NCBI RefSeq assembly: GCF_024129355.1
Contig: NZ_JAMXXP010000007.1
Coordinates: 1-64,000, forward strand
DNA: 64,000 nucleotides
DNA from: Acinetobacter lwoffii
Lineage (GTDB): Bacteria > Pseudomonadota > Gammaproteobacteria > Pseudomonadales > Moraxellaceae
Direction: 5' to 3'
The notes beneath the pieces were generated by a model. It was given only the letters and a program-made list of their open reading frames with translations, was not told the origin of the DNA and ran no database searches. Below, in pieces: positions 1 to 8,157 of the stretch (position 1 is its first letter; each line of letters begins with the position of its first letter). Both the position numbers and the translations under genes were made by a program.

Positions 1-150
1 ATTATCAAAGTTCTGTTGCTTTAGCCTGTATATTTTTATGGCTACCTTTATAGGGTTAATTATGAACAGTAAATGTCAACAGACCCTAATATATGTTCGG
101 TTTTAATTTAGATGTTTAAAACCTAAGATCTATGTCTGAGAGGTATTGTT

Positions 151-228
151 ATGGAAACTACGATCATTCTTGCCATCTTGGCGATCATTATCGTATTGCT
201 GATCATTTTTTATAACAAGAAAAAGTGA
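151..228 (+). CDS. 25-residue putative single-pass membrane peptide
   Basis: A short frame starting ATG and ending TGA encodes a peptide that begins METTIILAILA, continues as an unbroken Ile/Leu/Val/Ala stretch of about 18 residues and ends in a positively charged YNKKK tail. This is the layout of a small N-out, C-in inner-membrane peptide. An AGAGG ribosome-binding site lies 7 bases before the ATG. The hydrophobic block followed by YNK resembles the N-terminal anchor of LemA proteins, but nothing of the LemA coiled-coil domain follows, so it is either an independent small protein or a relic. Function unknown; coding status is inferred from composition and RBS only. Confidence 0.45.
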   Translation: METTIILAILAIIIVLLIIFYNKKK

Positions 229-309
229 AAGAGCGATGAGGCATTTTTACTGCTTTGAGGATTTTTATCGAACTTAAAATAAATTCCAGAGCCTTAAATC
301 AATCAAACA

Positions 310-405
310 TTAATTGCCTGTTGGAAAACTATGAACCCCCCATTGGATGACATAAAGAATCCCAAGAATTAAAATCACCGAAACCAAGATTTCTAATATT
401 TTCAT
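310..405 (-). CDS. 31-residue putative membrane peptide
   Basis: The minus strand carries an ATG frame encoding a peptide that starts MKILEILVSVILILGILYV and ends HSFPTGN. Residues 4-22 form one hydrophobic helix, followed by a short polar tail. An AGGA motif lies about 11 bases upstream of the ATG, rather far but usable. It lies downstream of folK on the same strand, beyond the folK terminator, so it would need its own promoter. No family is recognised. It may be a small membrane protein of the kind usually missed by annotation, or a chance frame. Confidence 0.35.
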   Translation of the reverse strand: MKILEILVSVILILGILYVIQWGVHSFPTGN

Positions 406-483
406 TTTTAAAGGATTCCTAAACTCCGCCTGAGCCATCTTATCTGAATTTTTCTTTTCATCTAAAACAAAAAACTGAAGCAT

Positions 484-511
484 AAAAAAGCCTGATCTGG
501 CTTGATCAGGC
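484..511 (-). terminator. Rho-independent terminator of folB-folK
   Basis: A perfect 8-bp stem (490-497 with 504-511, GCCTGATC/GATCAGGC) has a 6-base loop. On the minus strand it is followed by six T residues (A484-A489 on the plus strand). It sits about 55 bases after the folK stop codon. Confidence 0.8.
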
Positions 512-566
512 GGGTTAATTATTCTTACTGGATAAAATGTATTAGCAAAAAATTAGGTGATTTGAT

Positions 567-1004
567 TTAAATCAGCTGTTCAACTGTTGGGAAGCTATGT
601 GATCCATGTTCGAACATGGCATCATGCCAGATATCAAACATAGGCACTTTCACATCCAGAGCCAAGGGCAACTTTTTTTCATTAAACTGCATATGTTGAA
701 GATCTAATCCCCAGGCAATCAAATCAACATCCAAAGTAATCTGATGAGATGGACGTACTCGCCCTGATGCCTGTTCCAGCTGTTTGAGCAGCTCAATCAG
801 GCCTTCACTAGATACCGAACTTCGCAATAAACACGCTGCATTCCAGTAATCTGCGCCGATGCCATCGCGGCAAGGAATCATATAAATGGGAGAAAACTGA
901 ACTTCTCCCCATTCAGAAATACGTTGCTGTGCAGCTTGAAAATGTTGCTGAGGATGACAATTACTCGCTAATGCTAGGGCGAAAATCGTTTCGGTGTCGT
1001 TCAA
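567..1004 (-). CDS. folK: Divergent HPPK-like protein (6-hydroxymethyl-dihydropterin pyrophosphokinase family)
   Basis: HPPK transfers pyrophosphate from ATP to 6-hydroxymethyl-7,8-dihydropterin in folate synthesis. The 145-residue protein has the N-terminal FALALASN strand (canonical YIALGSN), the DYWNAA segment and the ITLDVDL core at residues 89-95, whose two aspartates bind magnesium. The usual PRTLDLD arginine is replaced by Ile, and the histidine/arginine-bearing catalytic loop near the C-terminus is not recognisable. The start is a TTG with an AGGA site about 8 bases upstream, inside the 3' end of folB (44-base overlap), which indicates translational coupling. It may be a low-activity or neofunctionalised paralogue. 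I recall, without being able to check here, that Acinetobacter usually has another folK near panBC. Confidence 0.75.
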   Translation of the reverse strand: MNDTETIFALALASNCHPQQHFQAAQQRISEWGEVQFSPIYMIPCRDGIGADYWNAACLLRSSVSSEGLIELLKQLEQASGRVRPSHQITLDVDLIAWGLDLQHMQFNEKKLPLALDVKVPMFDIWHDAMFEHGSHSFPTVEQLI

Positions 1005-1341
1005 GACGTATTCCTACAGAATTGGCTTGCGCGATAATGGCAGGCTTACGGATCGTAATATTAATCGATTCAATTGCTGTAAAGGTAGTAAAAAGTGCAT
1101 TCAGCACTAACTTTGCTGCATGTTCAATCAATTCAGGCTTGGCGTCTTGAATGACTTTGCTGGAAATCTCACAAATTTCTGCATAATTCAGCGTATCTGC
1201 AAGTGCATCTGAGTTTGATGCCTGTTCTAAATCGGTTTGAATGGTCAAATCCAGCATTAGAGGCTGAATAATTTGACGCTCCCAGTTAAAGCAGCCCACG
1301 ACTGTCTCAACCTTTAAACCTTCAATAATAATGGCGTCCAT
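961..1341 (-). CDS. folB: Dihydroneopterin aldolase
   Basis: Converts 7,8-dihydroneopterin to 6-hydroxymethyl-dihydropterin and glycolaldehyde in folate biosynthesis. From the chosen start the protein begins MDAIIIEGLKVETVVGCFNW and has the family's ERQ substrate-binding glutamate, NYAEI tyrosine and IRKPAI lysine near the C-terminus. The frame is open for ten more codons upstream (to 1371), but FolB proteins begin at the DAIIIEGL strand, so ATG at 1341 is preferred; the RBS is weak at either site. It overlaps folK downstream by 44 bases, so the two folate enzymes are made from one transcript. Confidence 0.9.
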   Translation of the reverse strand: MDAIIIEGLKVETVVGCFNWERQIIQPLMLDLTIQTDLEQASNSDALADTLNYAEICEISSKVIQDAKPELIEHAAKLVLNALFTTFTAIESINITIRKPAIIAQANSVGIRLERHRNDFRPSISE

Positions 1342-1381
1342 TGGATTGCTCGAGAATTTAGTACTAACCAAATCCCTCTCA

Positions 1382-1446
1382 AGCCCCTTTACAAAAGGAG
1401 GAGCTTTTAAAGTCCCCCTTTTAAAAGGGGGATTTAGGGGGATTTT
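1382..1446. repeat. C/G-run palindromic element between folB and ubiB-like gene
   Basis: A cluster of inverted C- and G-runs. Bases 1414-1431 are a perfect 18-base palindrome (CCCCCTTTT then AAAAGGGGG), preceded by CCCCTTTACAAAAGGAGG and followed by another GATTTAGGGGGATTT unit. It is non-coding and able to form alternative hairpins. The pattern looks like a dispersed extragenic palindrome; a related but not identical element is at 48937-49010. Copy number in the genome cannot be judged from this window. Confidence 0.6.
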
Positions 1447-1465
1447 TCCAAGTCTAGATAGGGTT

Positions 1466-2764
1466 TTAATGCTTTAACAGCAGGTTCGGATCCATGCTTT
1501 GCACCATTTGCAAACGCTGATCGGCATAGATATCGGTATACGGCGCCAGAATTCGCATGAAACGATCGAAATACAGCATTTGCTTGAATAGCAAGGCAAA
1601 GTCACGCGGGAACCGGATCCCGTGACGTTCACCCACAGCCACCATATCCATCATGATATCGTTCAGGTCAGCAGGATTGGACGTTAATAATTCCTGCGGA
1701 TCCGCCATCAATACACCGCTAAATAAGCGTTCCAGATCAGCAGCCAAGACTTTGGTGTCAATCTGCACAGCAGTCATGCCCATTTTCAGCATGTTTTGTG
1801 CCATCAGCTCATAATTGGTATGTTGCAATGAATCCATAAATGCCATACATGCCGTCCATACCTCAGGTTTAAGCTGACCGACAATACCGAAATCAATAAA
1901 ACCGACACGTCCATCTTCGAGCAGCATCAGGTTGCCTGCATGTAAATCGGCATGGAAGCTGTTACACATCATCAAGCTACCAAACCAGGTATTCATCGCA
2001 GTGATAAGTACTTGAGATGGATCTTTGGATACTTTTTTGACCACTTCAAAATCTGTCAAAGGCACACCGTATAAACGCTGCATGGTGAGCACACGACGGG
2101 TCGAATATTGATGATAAACCTTAGGTGCAGTGGCTGCCTGATTGTTGGTGATATTCAGGTAATTAACGAAATCATCCAGATTCTGTGCTTCTTCGATAAA
2201 ATCGACTTCACGCACCATACGGGTTTTGATTTCTTCGACAATGTCAGCCAGTGAAGCAAACTTAACTTTCGGGACTGCTTTTTCCAGTAACTTGGTTGCC
2301 CAATGTAGGACGTTCAAGTCAGTGTACAAAATGGTCTCTACGCCCGGTTTTTGTACCTTAATCACGACATCTTCGCCAGACACCAGTTTGGCCGCATGCA
2401 CCTGTGCAATAGATGCAGAGGCTAACGGTGTTTCATCAATCGATGCAAAGATTTCATCCAGATTGCGCCCTGCAAATTCAGAAGCCAACACTTGCTGGAT
2501 ATAGCTAAACGGCAAGCGTGGAGTCTGATCCAGACAACCCTGAAATTCTTCTACATATTCACGTGGAAACAGCGACGGCGTACTGGCAATAAACTGCCCC
2601 AGCTTGATATAGGTCGAACCCAAAGATTCGAAAGTTTCACGCATGAGCTTGGCATTGCTTGGCTTTTCAGTGGCATATTTAATGCCCGCCTTGGCCGCAA
2701 CGACCGCTGTTTCTCCCATACGGGCAACTGAACGTATTCCATCTAACCAGATATTGTTTTTCAT
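1466..2764 (-). CDS. UbiB/ADCK (ABC1) family atypical kinase
   Basis: 432-residue protein-kinase-like ATPase of the ABC1/ADCK/UbiB family, whose members support ubiquinone biosynthesis or lipid handling. Visible family motifs: KLGQ (54-57, the KxGQ N-terminal signature), PLASASIAQVH (113-123, the Ala/Ser-rich loop in place of a glycine-rich loop), IKVQKPG (135-141, nucleotide-binding Lys), HADLHAGN (271-278, catalytic loop) and DFG (291-293). All catalytic residues are present. It is shorter than E. coli UbiB and lacks two obvious C-terminal transmembrane helices, and it is not beside ubiE/ubiJ, so it is probably a second ADCK-type protein rather than UbiB itself. Confidence 0.85.
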   Translation of the reverse strand: MKNNIWLDGIRSVARMGETAVVAAKAGIKYATEKPSNAKLMRETFESLGSTYIKLGQFIASTPSLFPREYVEEFQGCLDQTPRLPFSYIQQVLASEFAGRNLDEIFASIDETPLASASIAQVHAAKLVSGEDVVIKVQKPGVETILYTDLNVLHWATKLLEKAVPKVKFASLADIVEEIKTRMVREVDFIEEAQNLDDFVNYLNITNNQAATAPKVYHQYSTRRVLTMQRLYGVPLTDFEVVKKVSKDPSQVLITAMNTWFGSLMMCNSFHADLHAGNLMLLEDGRVGFIDFGIVGQLKPEVWTACMAFMDSLQHTNYELMAQNMLKMGMTAVQIDTKVLAADLERLFSGVLMADPQELLTSNPADLNDIMMDMVAVGERHGIRFPRDFALLFKQMLYFDRFMRILAPYTDIYADQRLQMVQSMDPNLLLKH

Positions 2765-2821
2765 AATGTCTTAGGAAAAATTAATTAAACGCAGTGTAGC
2801 AAAAAAATTCACTTTGCAGGC

Positions 2822-3607
2822 TTATCTTGCCTGACAGATTGGGCAATCTGTATCTTTTTCGAAAGCAAGAATCCGCTGTTTAAAGCTCAGCCCATCCCAC
2901 AACAACAGCTTTTGTCGAAGTGGTATCTGACCTAATCCCAGATATAACAAGGCATGATGTGCCTGTAAGCTGGCCATCACATTCGGTGTGGTGGCCAGTA
3001 CACCGGAGTCTGCACAGCGCAGACTTTCATCGGCCTGATTTTCTGGCGGGAACAGGCAAGCATAACAGGCGGAATCCCCTTCGACCATAAATAGCTGACC
3101 TTGCAAGCCAATCGCAGAAGCACTCAATAAGGGCACATTCAGCTCCACGCAAATCTGATTGACCAGATAACGTGTGGCAAACTGATCACAGCCATCCAAT
3201 ACCAGATCCTGATGCTCAATCACACTTACTGCATTTTCAGCCGTTAAGGCCTGATTCACATATTCAACTTGTAGGTTCGGATTAACCTGACTCAGTCTTT
3301 TGGCCAGCGTTTCTGCCTTATAAAATCCAATATCCTGCGGTATAAATGCCAGTTGTCGCTGTAAATTACTCATCTCGATGGTATCCGGATCGATCAGGGT
3401 AATTTTTCCCACACCTGCACGTGCCAGAAGTTCTGCCAGTGCACAGCCTATCCCGCCACAACCAATAATGCAGACATTAGAAAATTTTAACCGTTCTTGA
3501 GCGTCAATATCCCAGCCATCCAGAAGAATCTGACGGCTATACAGATGCAGTTCAGCATCGGTGAGTTCGAATTCTGGGGATATGGTATCCATGTTAAATG
3601 TAGACAA
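2822..3607 (-). CDS. moeB: MoeB/HesA/ThiF family adenylyltransferase
   Basis: E1-like enzyme that adenylates the C-terminal glycine of a ubiquitin-like sulfur carrier, most likely MoaD in molybdopterin synthesis. The 261-residue sequence shows YSRQI (23-27), the ATP-binding GCGGIG (49-54), Asp73, NLQRQ (81-85) and the zinc-binding pairs CYAC (181-184) and CPIC (255-258). There is no rhodanese domain. The start is a TTG at 3607: AAGGA lies 6 bases before it, whereas the ATG five codons later is too far from any RBS. No other molybdopterin genes are adjacent, so a role with ThiS or another carrier cannot be excluded. Confidence 0.85.
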   Translation of the reverse strand: MSTFNMDTISPEFELTDAELHLYSRQILLDGWDIDAQERLKFSNVCIIGCGGIGCALAELLARAGVGKITLIDPDTIEMSNLQRQLAFIPQDIGFYKAETLAKRLSQVNPNLQVEYVNQALTAENAVSVIEHQDLVLDGCDQFATRYLVNQICVELNVPLLSASAIGLQGQLFMVEGDSACYACLFPPENQADESLRCADSGVLATTPNVMASLQAHHALLYLGLGQIPLRQKLLLWDGLSFKQRILAFEKDTDCPICQAR

Positions 3608-3710
3608 CGTCTTTCCTTGTTTCGAAAATTTTTAACAATGATCGTAAAATTAGCTTTACTGAAGTTTCTAAAGGCTGATAAATCTCTGGAATATCAATCT
3701 CACATTCAAT

Positions 3711-4009
3711 TCACAGCACATCAATAAATGGTTCGGCAATCGTTGAGGCAAATAGCATATCAGCTAAACGTTCGGTATCAAGATGCAGCCGCTATGGCTT
3801 GGCAAGATTTTTTGAATCACCTCAATTAAACGGTTCCGGTAAACTGTTCCTTCTAATTTATAAAAGGTGTCAAACCTGAAGTTTTTAAAATCTTTGCTAT
3901 TGAATTACCCTGTAAATAGAACTGCCTTGTTTAGCAATTCTGTAGTCTCTGCCTGTATTTGAGTATGAAAATGTATGAGTTCAGTGAGACCTAAGGCATC
4001 TGTCTCTAA
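3711..4009 (-). pseudogene. Decayed gene remnant (possibly TetR-type regulator C-terminus)
   Basis: Minus-strand reading gives protein-like text interrupted by an in-frame TAA (3905-3907) and a frameshift near 3790. The pieces read LETDALGLTELIHFHTQIQ, then KDFKNFRFDTFYKLEG and NRLIEVIQKILPS, then after the shift LDTERLADMLFASTIAEPFI before a stop at 3711. The alternating helices resemble the ligand-binding half of a TetR-family regulator, but no helix-turn-helix remains and the upstream end runs into the next gene's leader. Identity is a guess; the interruption pattern is directly visible. Confidence 0.4.
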
Positions 4010-4074
4010 ATATGATTAATCTGAAAATACCAAGCAATCTTTTCAGCTTTCATAAAATCGTATGGAGAACATAC

Positions 4075-4605
4075 ATGACCGAGCATAACAATACTCAACA
4101 TGATAATCGTGAAAAATTATGGGAATTGATCAAGGATGTTCGTTACACCATGATCAGCCATTTAACCGACACACATGAAATACACTCCCAGCCGATGACC
4201 ATGCTGAACTCCGAGCAGATGAATGAACGTCAAAACTTATATTTCATCCTGCGTAACACCAATGATCTGGTCAAAGCAGCAGAAACAGGCCGTGGTCAGA
4301 TTGGTCTGTCTTTTGCAAAACCATCAGATGGTATTTACGTGTCGATTAGTGCACATGCCCAGATCAGTACTGACCGCATTCTGATTGAACAGTTGTGGAA
4401 TCCGTGGGCTGAAAACTGGTTTGAAGGCAAAGATGATCCTACCGTACGGGTATTGATTGCTGAAGCAGTCAGCGCAGAATATTGGAATGTGACAGACAAC
4501 AAAGTCACCCAGCTTTTTAAAGCCTTAAAAGGCGGTGTTACCGGCGAAGCGGGCGAACCGCATGCAGAACATCAAAAAGTGAATCTACAAAGTAATATCT
4601 GGTAA
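4075..4605 (+). CDS. Pyridoxamine-5'-phosphate-oxidase-fold general stress protein
   Basis: 176-residue protein of the YdaG/general-stress-protein-26 branch of the split-barrel flavin-binding fold. It has the N-terminal LWELIKDVRYTMISH helix, HSQPMT, a YFILRNTND strand, the YVSISAHAQISTDR segment, LWNPWAENWF and the AEYWNVTDNK C-terminal motif typical of this subfamily. Such proteins bind FMN or related flavins and are often stress-induced; the substrate is unknown. ATG at 4075 is chosen because GGAGAA lies 5 bases upstream. The frame is open for 21 more codons, but that extension looks non-coding and lacks an RBS. Confidence 0.85.
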   Translation: MTEHNNTQHDNREKLWELIKDVRYTMISHLTDTHEIHSQPMTMLNSEQMNERQNLYFILRNTNDLVKAAETGRGQIGLSFAKPSDGIYVSISAHAQISTDRILIEQLWNPWAENWFEGKDDPTVRVLIAEAVSAEYWNVTDNKVTQLFKALKGGVTGEAGEPHAEHQKVNLQSNIW

Positions 4606-4614
4606 TGAATGAGA

Positions 4615-4642
4615 TTTAGCCTCTTTATCTTAAGAGGCTAAA
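4615..4642 (+). terminator. Terminator after the stress protein gene
   Basis: Perfect 11-bp stem (TTTAGCCTCTT 4615-4625 with 4632-4642), 6-base loop, then TTTTT. It begins 10 bases after the stop codon. Confidence 0.85.
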
Positions 4643-4807
4643 TTTTTGATATATTCAATTTTAAATATTAATGTAATTTTACTGTAATGACATAAAAAAT
4701 TATAATTTTTGCTTGCCTTAATCTGCTCTCTTAAAAATATAAGTTCGGGAAAATCAGCTCAATATCTGATTAAAATTTAAGTAGCAGATTTATTTCTTAA
4801 AAAACCA

Positions 4808-4829
4808 AAAGGCTGCTATGGCAGCCTTT
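4808..4829 (-). terminator. Terminator of the acyl-CoA catabolic cluster
   Basis: Perfect 9-bp stem (AAAGGCTGC 4808-4816 with GCAGCCTTT 4821-4829) with a 4-base loop and A/T tracts on both sides, so it can act in either direction. It lies about 30 bases beyond the ligase stop codon. Confidence 0.8.
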
Positions 4830-4860
4830 TAGCATTCAATCGAACAATTAATTTGAAAAA

Positions 4861-6507
4861 TTAGCTGACTCGCTTCATCTCTTGAAGTTTGGCAACTTCC
4901 TGCTGTTTGAGTAAATTTCGCTGAATCTTGCCACTCGATGTTTTAGGCAAAGATGCCACAAACTCAATCTCTTTCGGATAGGCATGTTTGGATAAGCGTG
5001 AACGTACATAACTTTGCAGTTTCAACATCAAATCTTCAGTAGCCGGATAAGCCGATTTAAGCACTACAAAGGCTTTCACAATTTCTGTTCGTTCTGGATC
5101 TGGCTTTCCAACGACTGCGGATTCAAGCACTTCCTCACATTCAAGCAAGGTACTTTCTACATCAAAAGGCCCAACCCGATAGCCCGAGGTTGTAATGACA
5201 TCGTCTGCACGCCCAATAAAATCAATACCGCCATATTCATTCAGCTTCACGGTATCACCAGTGAGATAATACTGCCCGACAAATGACTTGCGGTTATGCC
5301 CTGCATAGCCTTCAAACCACATCAAAGGTGAAGCTGAACAGTCGATAGCAAGTGTTCCAATACCGCCTTTTTCTACTTCCTGATGTTCTTTGTCCAATAC
5401 AGCAAAACGATGCCCAGGAATAGCAAAACCGGCTGAACCAACTTTTTTATAATGCTCCAGGCCATGATGATTGGCGATCACCATACCCAGTTCAGTCTGT
5501 CCATATTGATCGTAAATATTCACATTTAAATCATGATTGAACCACTGAATCACTTCAGGCGTGAGCGGCTCACCCGCACTACTTACCACGCGTAAATGCG
5601 AACTGATGCCTGCATCAAATTTTTCTTTAAAGCCAAAGAACATGCGAAATGCGGTTGGCGAACCGGTCAAGTTACTGACCTGATATTTTTGAATGATTTG
5701 TACGGCATTATCGACACTAAAGCCACGTTCATCCATGATGATGCTGTGCCCTAAACTGAGCGGCCCTGCAATACCATAATACAGTCCATACGCCCAGCCC
5801 GGATCTGCCAGATTCCAGAAGGAATCTTCATCTCGCAGATCTACCGCGTGCAGCATATAGCCTTTAAAGGCCAACAAGGCTTTTAAAGGCACAGGAACCG
5901 ATTTTGCCAAGCCTGTCGTACCTGAAGTAAACATCATCAGGAAAATATCATTAAACTGGCAATTTACCGGTTCAAACTCTTCCGGTTGCTGCTGTAAGGC
6001 TGTCCAGAAATCAGCATCTTGATAATCATCTGCCGCTGTTTGATGCACAGTCAGAATATTAGGGACATTGAGATCATGAAGTTTCAGTCGCTGCTCTTCA
6101 TCAGTAACAATCAACTGGGTGCCAGCGGTACTGATGCGATGTTCAATGGCTTTGCTTTCAAAGGCAGTAAATAAAGGTTGGTATATGGCACCGATCCGCC
6201 AGGTGGCCAATATGGTAATTAAGAGTGCTGGCGTTCTTGGCAGCAATCCTGCAATACAGTCACCGGCCTTTAAACCCAGAGAATGCATATAATTGGCCAG
6301 CTGTCCTGAAGCTGTTGCCAGCTGTTCAAAGGTCCACTGCTCTGCATCTCCATTTTTACCTTCCCAGATCAGTGCAGTTCGGTTTTGACCCAGGTATCGA
6401 CCACAGCATTCGGTATACGCATTGATGTTCTCTGCGCTTCCAACCAGATGTTCCTGAACCATATTTTCAAAATTAAAATCAGCATATGCCTGCTCTAGTG
6501 TCTTCAT
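4861..6507 (-). CDS. AMP-forming acyl-CoA synthetase (AcsA-like)
   Basis: 548-residue ANL-superfamily ligase that activates a carboxylic acid to its CoA thioester via an acyl-AMP. Motifs seen: P-loop MMFTSGTTGLAKSV near residue 192, DQYGQTELG in the middle, YLTGDTV with the ribose-binding Asp, and PKTSSGKIQR near the C-terminus with the acyl-adenylate-forming Lys. It resembles the acetyl/medium-chain group more than long-chain FadD. It is the last of three co-directional genes (dehydrogenase and SDR upstream), which points to a short or branched-chain acid as substrate. The 267-base spacer before it holds no gene I can support. Confidence 0.85.
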   Translation of the reverse strand: MKTLEQAYADFNFENMVQEHLVGSAENINAYTECCGRYLGQNRTALIWEGKNGDAEQWTFEQLATASGQLANYMHSLGLKAGDCIAGLLPRTPALLITILATWRIGAIYQPLFTAFESKAIEHRISTAGTQLIVTDEEQRLKLHDLNVPNILTVHQTAADDYQDADFWTALQQQPEEFEPVNCQFNDIFLMMFTSGTTGLAKSVPVPLKALLAFKGYMLHAVDLRDEDSFWNLADPGWAYGLYYGIAGPLSLGHSIIMDERGFSVDNAVQIIQKYQVSNLTGSPTAFRMFFGFKEKFDAGISSHLRVVSSAGEPLTPEVIQWFNHDLNVNIYDQYGQTELGMVIANHHGLEHYKKVGSAGFAIPGHRFAVLDKEHQEVEKGGIGTLAIDCSASPLMWFEGYAGHNRKSFVGQYYLTGDTVKLNEYGGIDFIGRADDVITTSGYRVGPFDVESTLLECEEVLESAVVGKPDPERTEIVKAFVVLKSAYPATEDLMLKLQSYVRSRLSKHAYPKEIEFVASLPKTSSGKIQRNLLKQQEVAKLQEMKRVS

Positions 6508-6774
6508 GACGACAACCTCTTTCCTGTTGTAGTTTTCAGGCGACCTTGCCTGAGTTTATCCATTTGTATTTGTTGTTCCTGCTGATTCCCTCAGCATACT
6601 TTCTCAAATCTGCATTCATGCCCTAGGGCTAGAACATGAATAAGGCTTATTTTTCGATTATTCGTACTGTATGTCTTTAGATCATCATGTTCAGTTGAAT
6701 CCTGCAATTTCCATATCCATCAACGTAAGTGCCAGATTTGAACATCAATCAAAGTCTGTTTTTTAAATTAAAAA

Positions 6775-7911
6775 TCAGCGCTGACATACTTCACGTGCAA
6801 TCACCAGACGTTGAATATCCGATGCACCTTCATAAATCTGGCTCACTCGTACATCACGATAGATACGTTCAACCGGAAAATCCGACACATAGCCATAGCC
6901 ACCATGAATCTGAATCGCATCTGAACAGACTCGCTCTGCGATAGTTGAAGCAAACAATTTGGCCATAGAAGCTTCTTTTAAGCATGGCTGGCCAGCATCT
7001 TTTAAGGTTGCAGCATGCAAGACGAGCTGACGTGCGGCTTCAATTTGTGTCGCCATATCTGCAAGCCTGAATGCCACAGCCTGATGCTGCACAATTTCTA
7101 CGCCAAAGGCTTTGCGATCATTGGCATATTCCACTGCAGCATCTAGCGCAGCCCGGGCCATACCGACAGATTGTGCTGCAATGCCGATCCGCCCCGATTC
7201 AAGGTTCGACAAGGCAATCTTATAGCCTTCTCCTTCCTGCCCCAACAAGTTGGCAGCAGGAATCCGGCAGTTATCCAGAACGATGGTCGCGGTATCGGAA
7301 CAATGCTGACCCATTTTCTCTTCTAGGCGTGACACGATATAACCCGGTGCATCGGTCGGCACCAGAAAGCATGAAATACCCTTTTTCCCTGCAGATTTAT
7401 CAGTCACAGCAAAGACTAGTGCAATCTGTGCGTGTTTACCTGTCGTGATAAACTGCTTGGTGCCATTTAGCACCCATTCATCACCATCACGTTCGGCTTT
7501 ACACTCCAGCGAACTGGCATCCGAACCGGCCTGAGGTTCTGTCAAACAGAAACAGCCAAGCCATTCACCTGTCGCCAGCTTAGTTAAATACTGCTGTTTT
7601 TGTGCTTCAGTGCCATAACGCTGGGTAATGCCGCAAGGCAAAGAATTCTGCACACTGATAATCGTCGAGATTGCACCATCTCCTGCGGCAATTTCCTCTA
7701 GCGCCAAAACCAATGATACATAATCCAGACCTGCACCACCCCATTCTTCAGCCACTGTCATACCCAATGCACCAAGCTCACCAAGCTCTTTAAGTTCTTG
7801 TGCTGGAAATTGTGCCGTTTTGTCGCGTAAGGCCGCTGTCGGTTTCAGTTTCTGCTGCGAATAATTTCGCATCATGTCCTGAATCATTTTTTGTTCATCA
7901 TTTAAAATCAT
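6775..7911 (-). CDS. Acyl-CoA dehydrogenase (short/branched-chain type)
   Basis: 378-residue FAD-dependent dehydrogenase that introduces the alpha-beta double bond into an acyl-CoA and passes electrons to ETF. Length and motifs fit the family: CLTEPQAGSDASS (FAD/substrate signature), FITTGKHA, the QIHGGYGYV FAD loop and IYEGASDIQ at the C-terminus, whose Glu is the expected catalytic base. The short compact form and its neighbours (HSD10-like SDR, small-acid ligase) suggest a short/branched-chain or butyryl-CoA substrate, but sequence reading alone does not settle it. Confidence 0.88.
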   Translation of the reverse strand: MILNDEQKMIQDMMRNYSQQKLKPTAALRDKTAQFPAQELKELGELGALGMTVAEEWGGAGLDYVSLVLALEEIAAGDGAISTIISVQNSLPCGITQRYGTEAQKQQYLTKLATGEWLGCFCLTEPQAGSDASSLECKAERDGDEWVLNGTKQFITTGKHAQIALVFAVTDKSAGKKGISCFLVPTDAPGYIVSRLEEKMGQHCSDTATIVLDNCRIPAANLLGQEGEGYKIALSNLESGRIGIAAQSVGMARAALDAAVEYANDRKAFGVEIVQHQAVAFRLADMATQIEAARQLVLHAATLKDAGQPCLKEASMAKLFASTIAERVCSDAIQIHGGYGYVSDFPVERIYRDVRVSQIYEGASDIQRLVIAREVCQR

Positions 7912-8001
7912 TGAACTTCCCTTTCTATATCTATTTATTTACTTCAAGCTTTTTACTATTGAGATCGTTGGCACGTCGGATAAGGCGGCATGGATGTCGC
8001 C

Positions 8002-8074
8002 TGCGAAACTGAGATACAGGGATGTATCTTCAGTTTCGCAAAGGATTTTTGTTTCTTTTGATCCTTCAAAAGAA
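8002..8074. repeat. Dispersed palindrome (TGCGAAACTG...CAGTTTCGCA) with adjacent TTTCTTTTGATC/CAAAAGAAA arm
   Basis: Bases 8002-8018 (TGCGAAACTGAGATACA) pair with 8023-8040 (TGTATCTTCAGTTTCGCA) except for a single bulged base, giving a long hairpin with a 4-base loop. Immediately downstream, TTTCTTTTGATCC and TTCAAAAGAAA (about 8052-8074) form a second inverted pair. The whole lies in the 246-base spacer between the SDR and dehydrogenase genes. I recognise it as similar to an extragenic repeat common in Acinetobacter, but that is from memory and unchecked. Confidence 0.6.
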
Positions 8075-8157
8075 AATGCATGCTTAAGCAAATTCATTTA
8101 AATTCAATGAGAAATTGGTAGCTGTGCAAATCATCATGTCCTATATAAATCGAAAAC

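Noticed and set aside
3735-3830. Plus-strand frame starting MVRQSLRQIAYQLNV in the decayed region
   Set aside because: Also reads protein-like, but it is antisense to better-connected minus-strand pieces and has no RBS.
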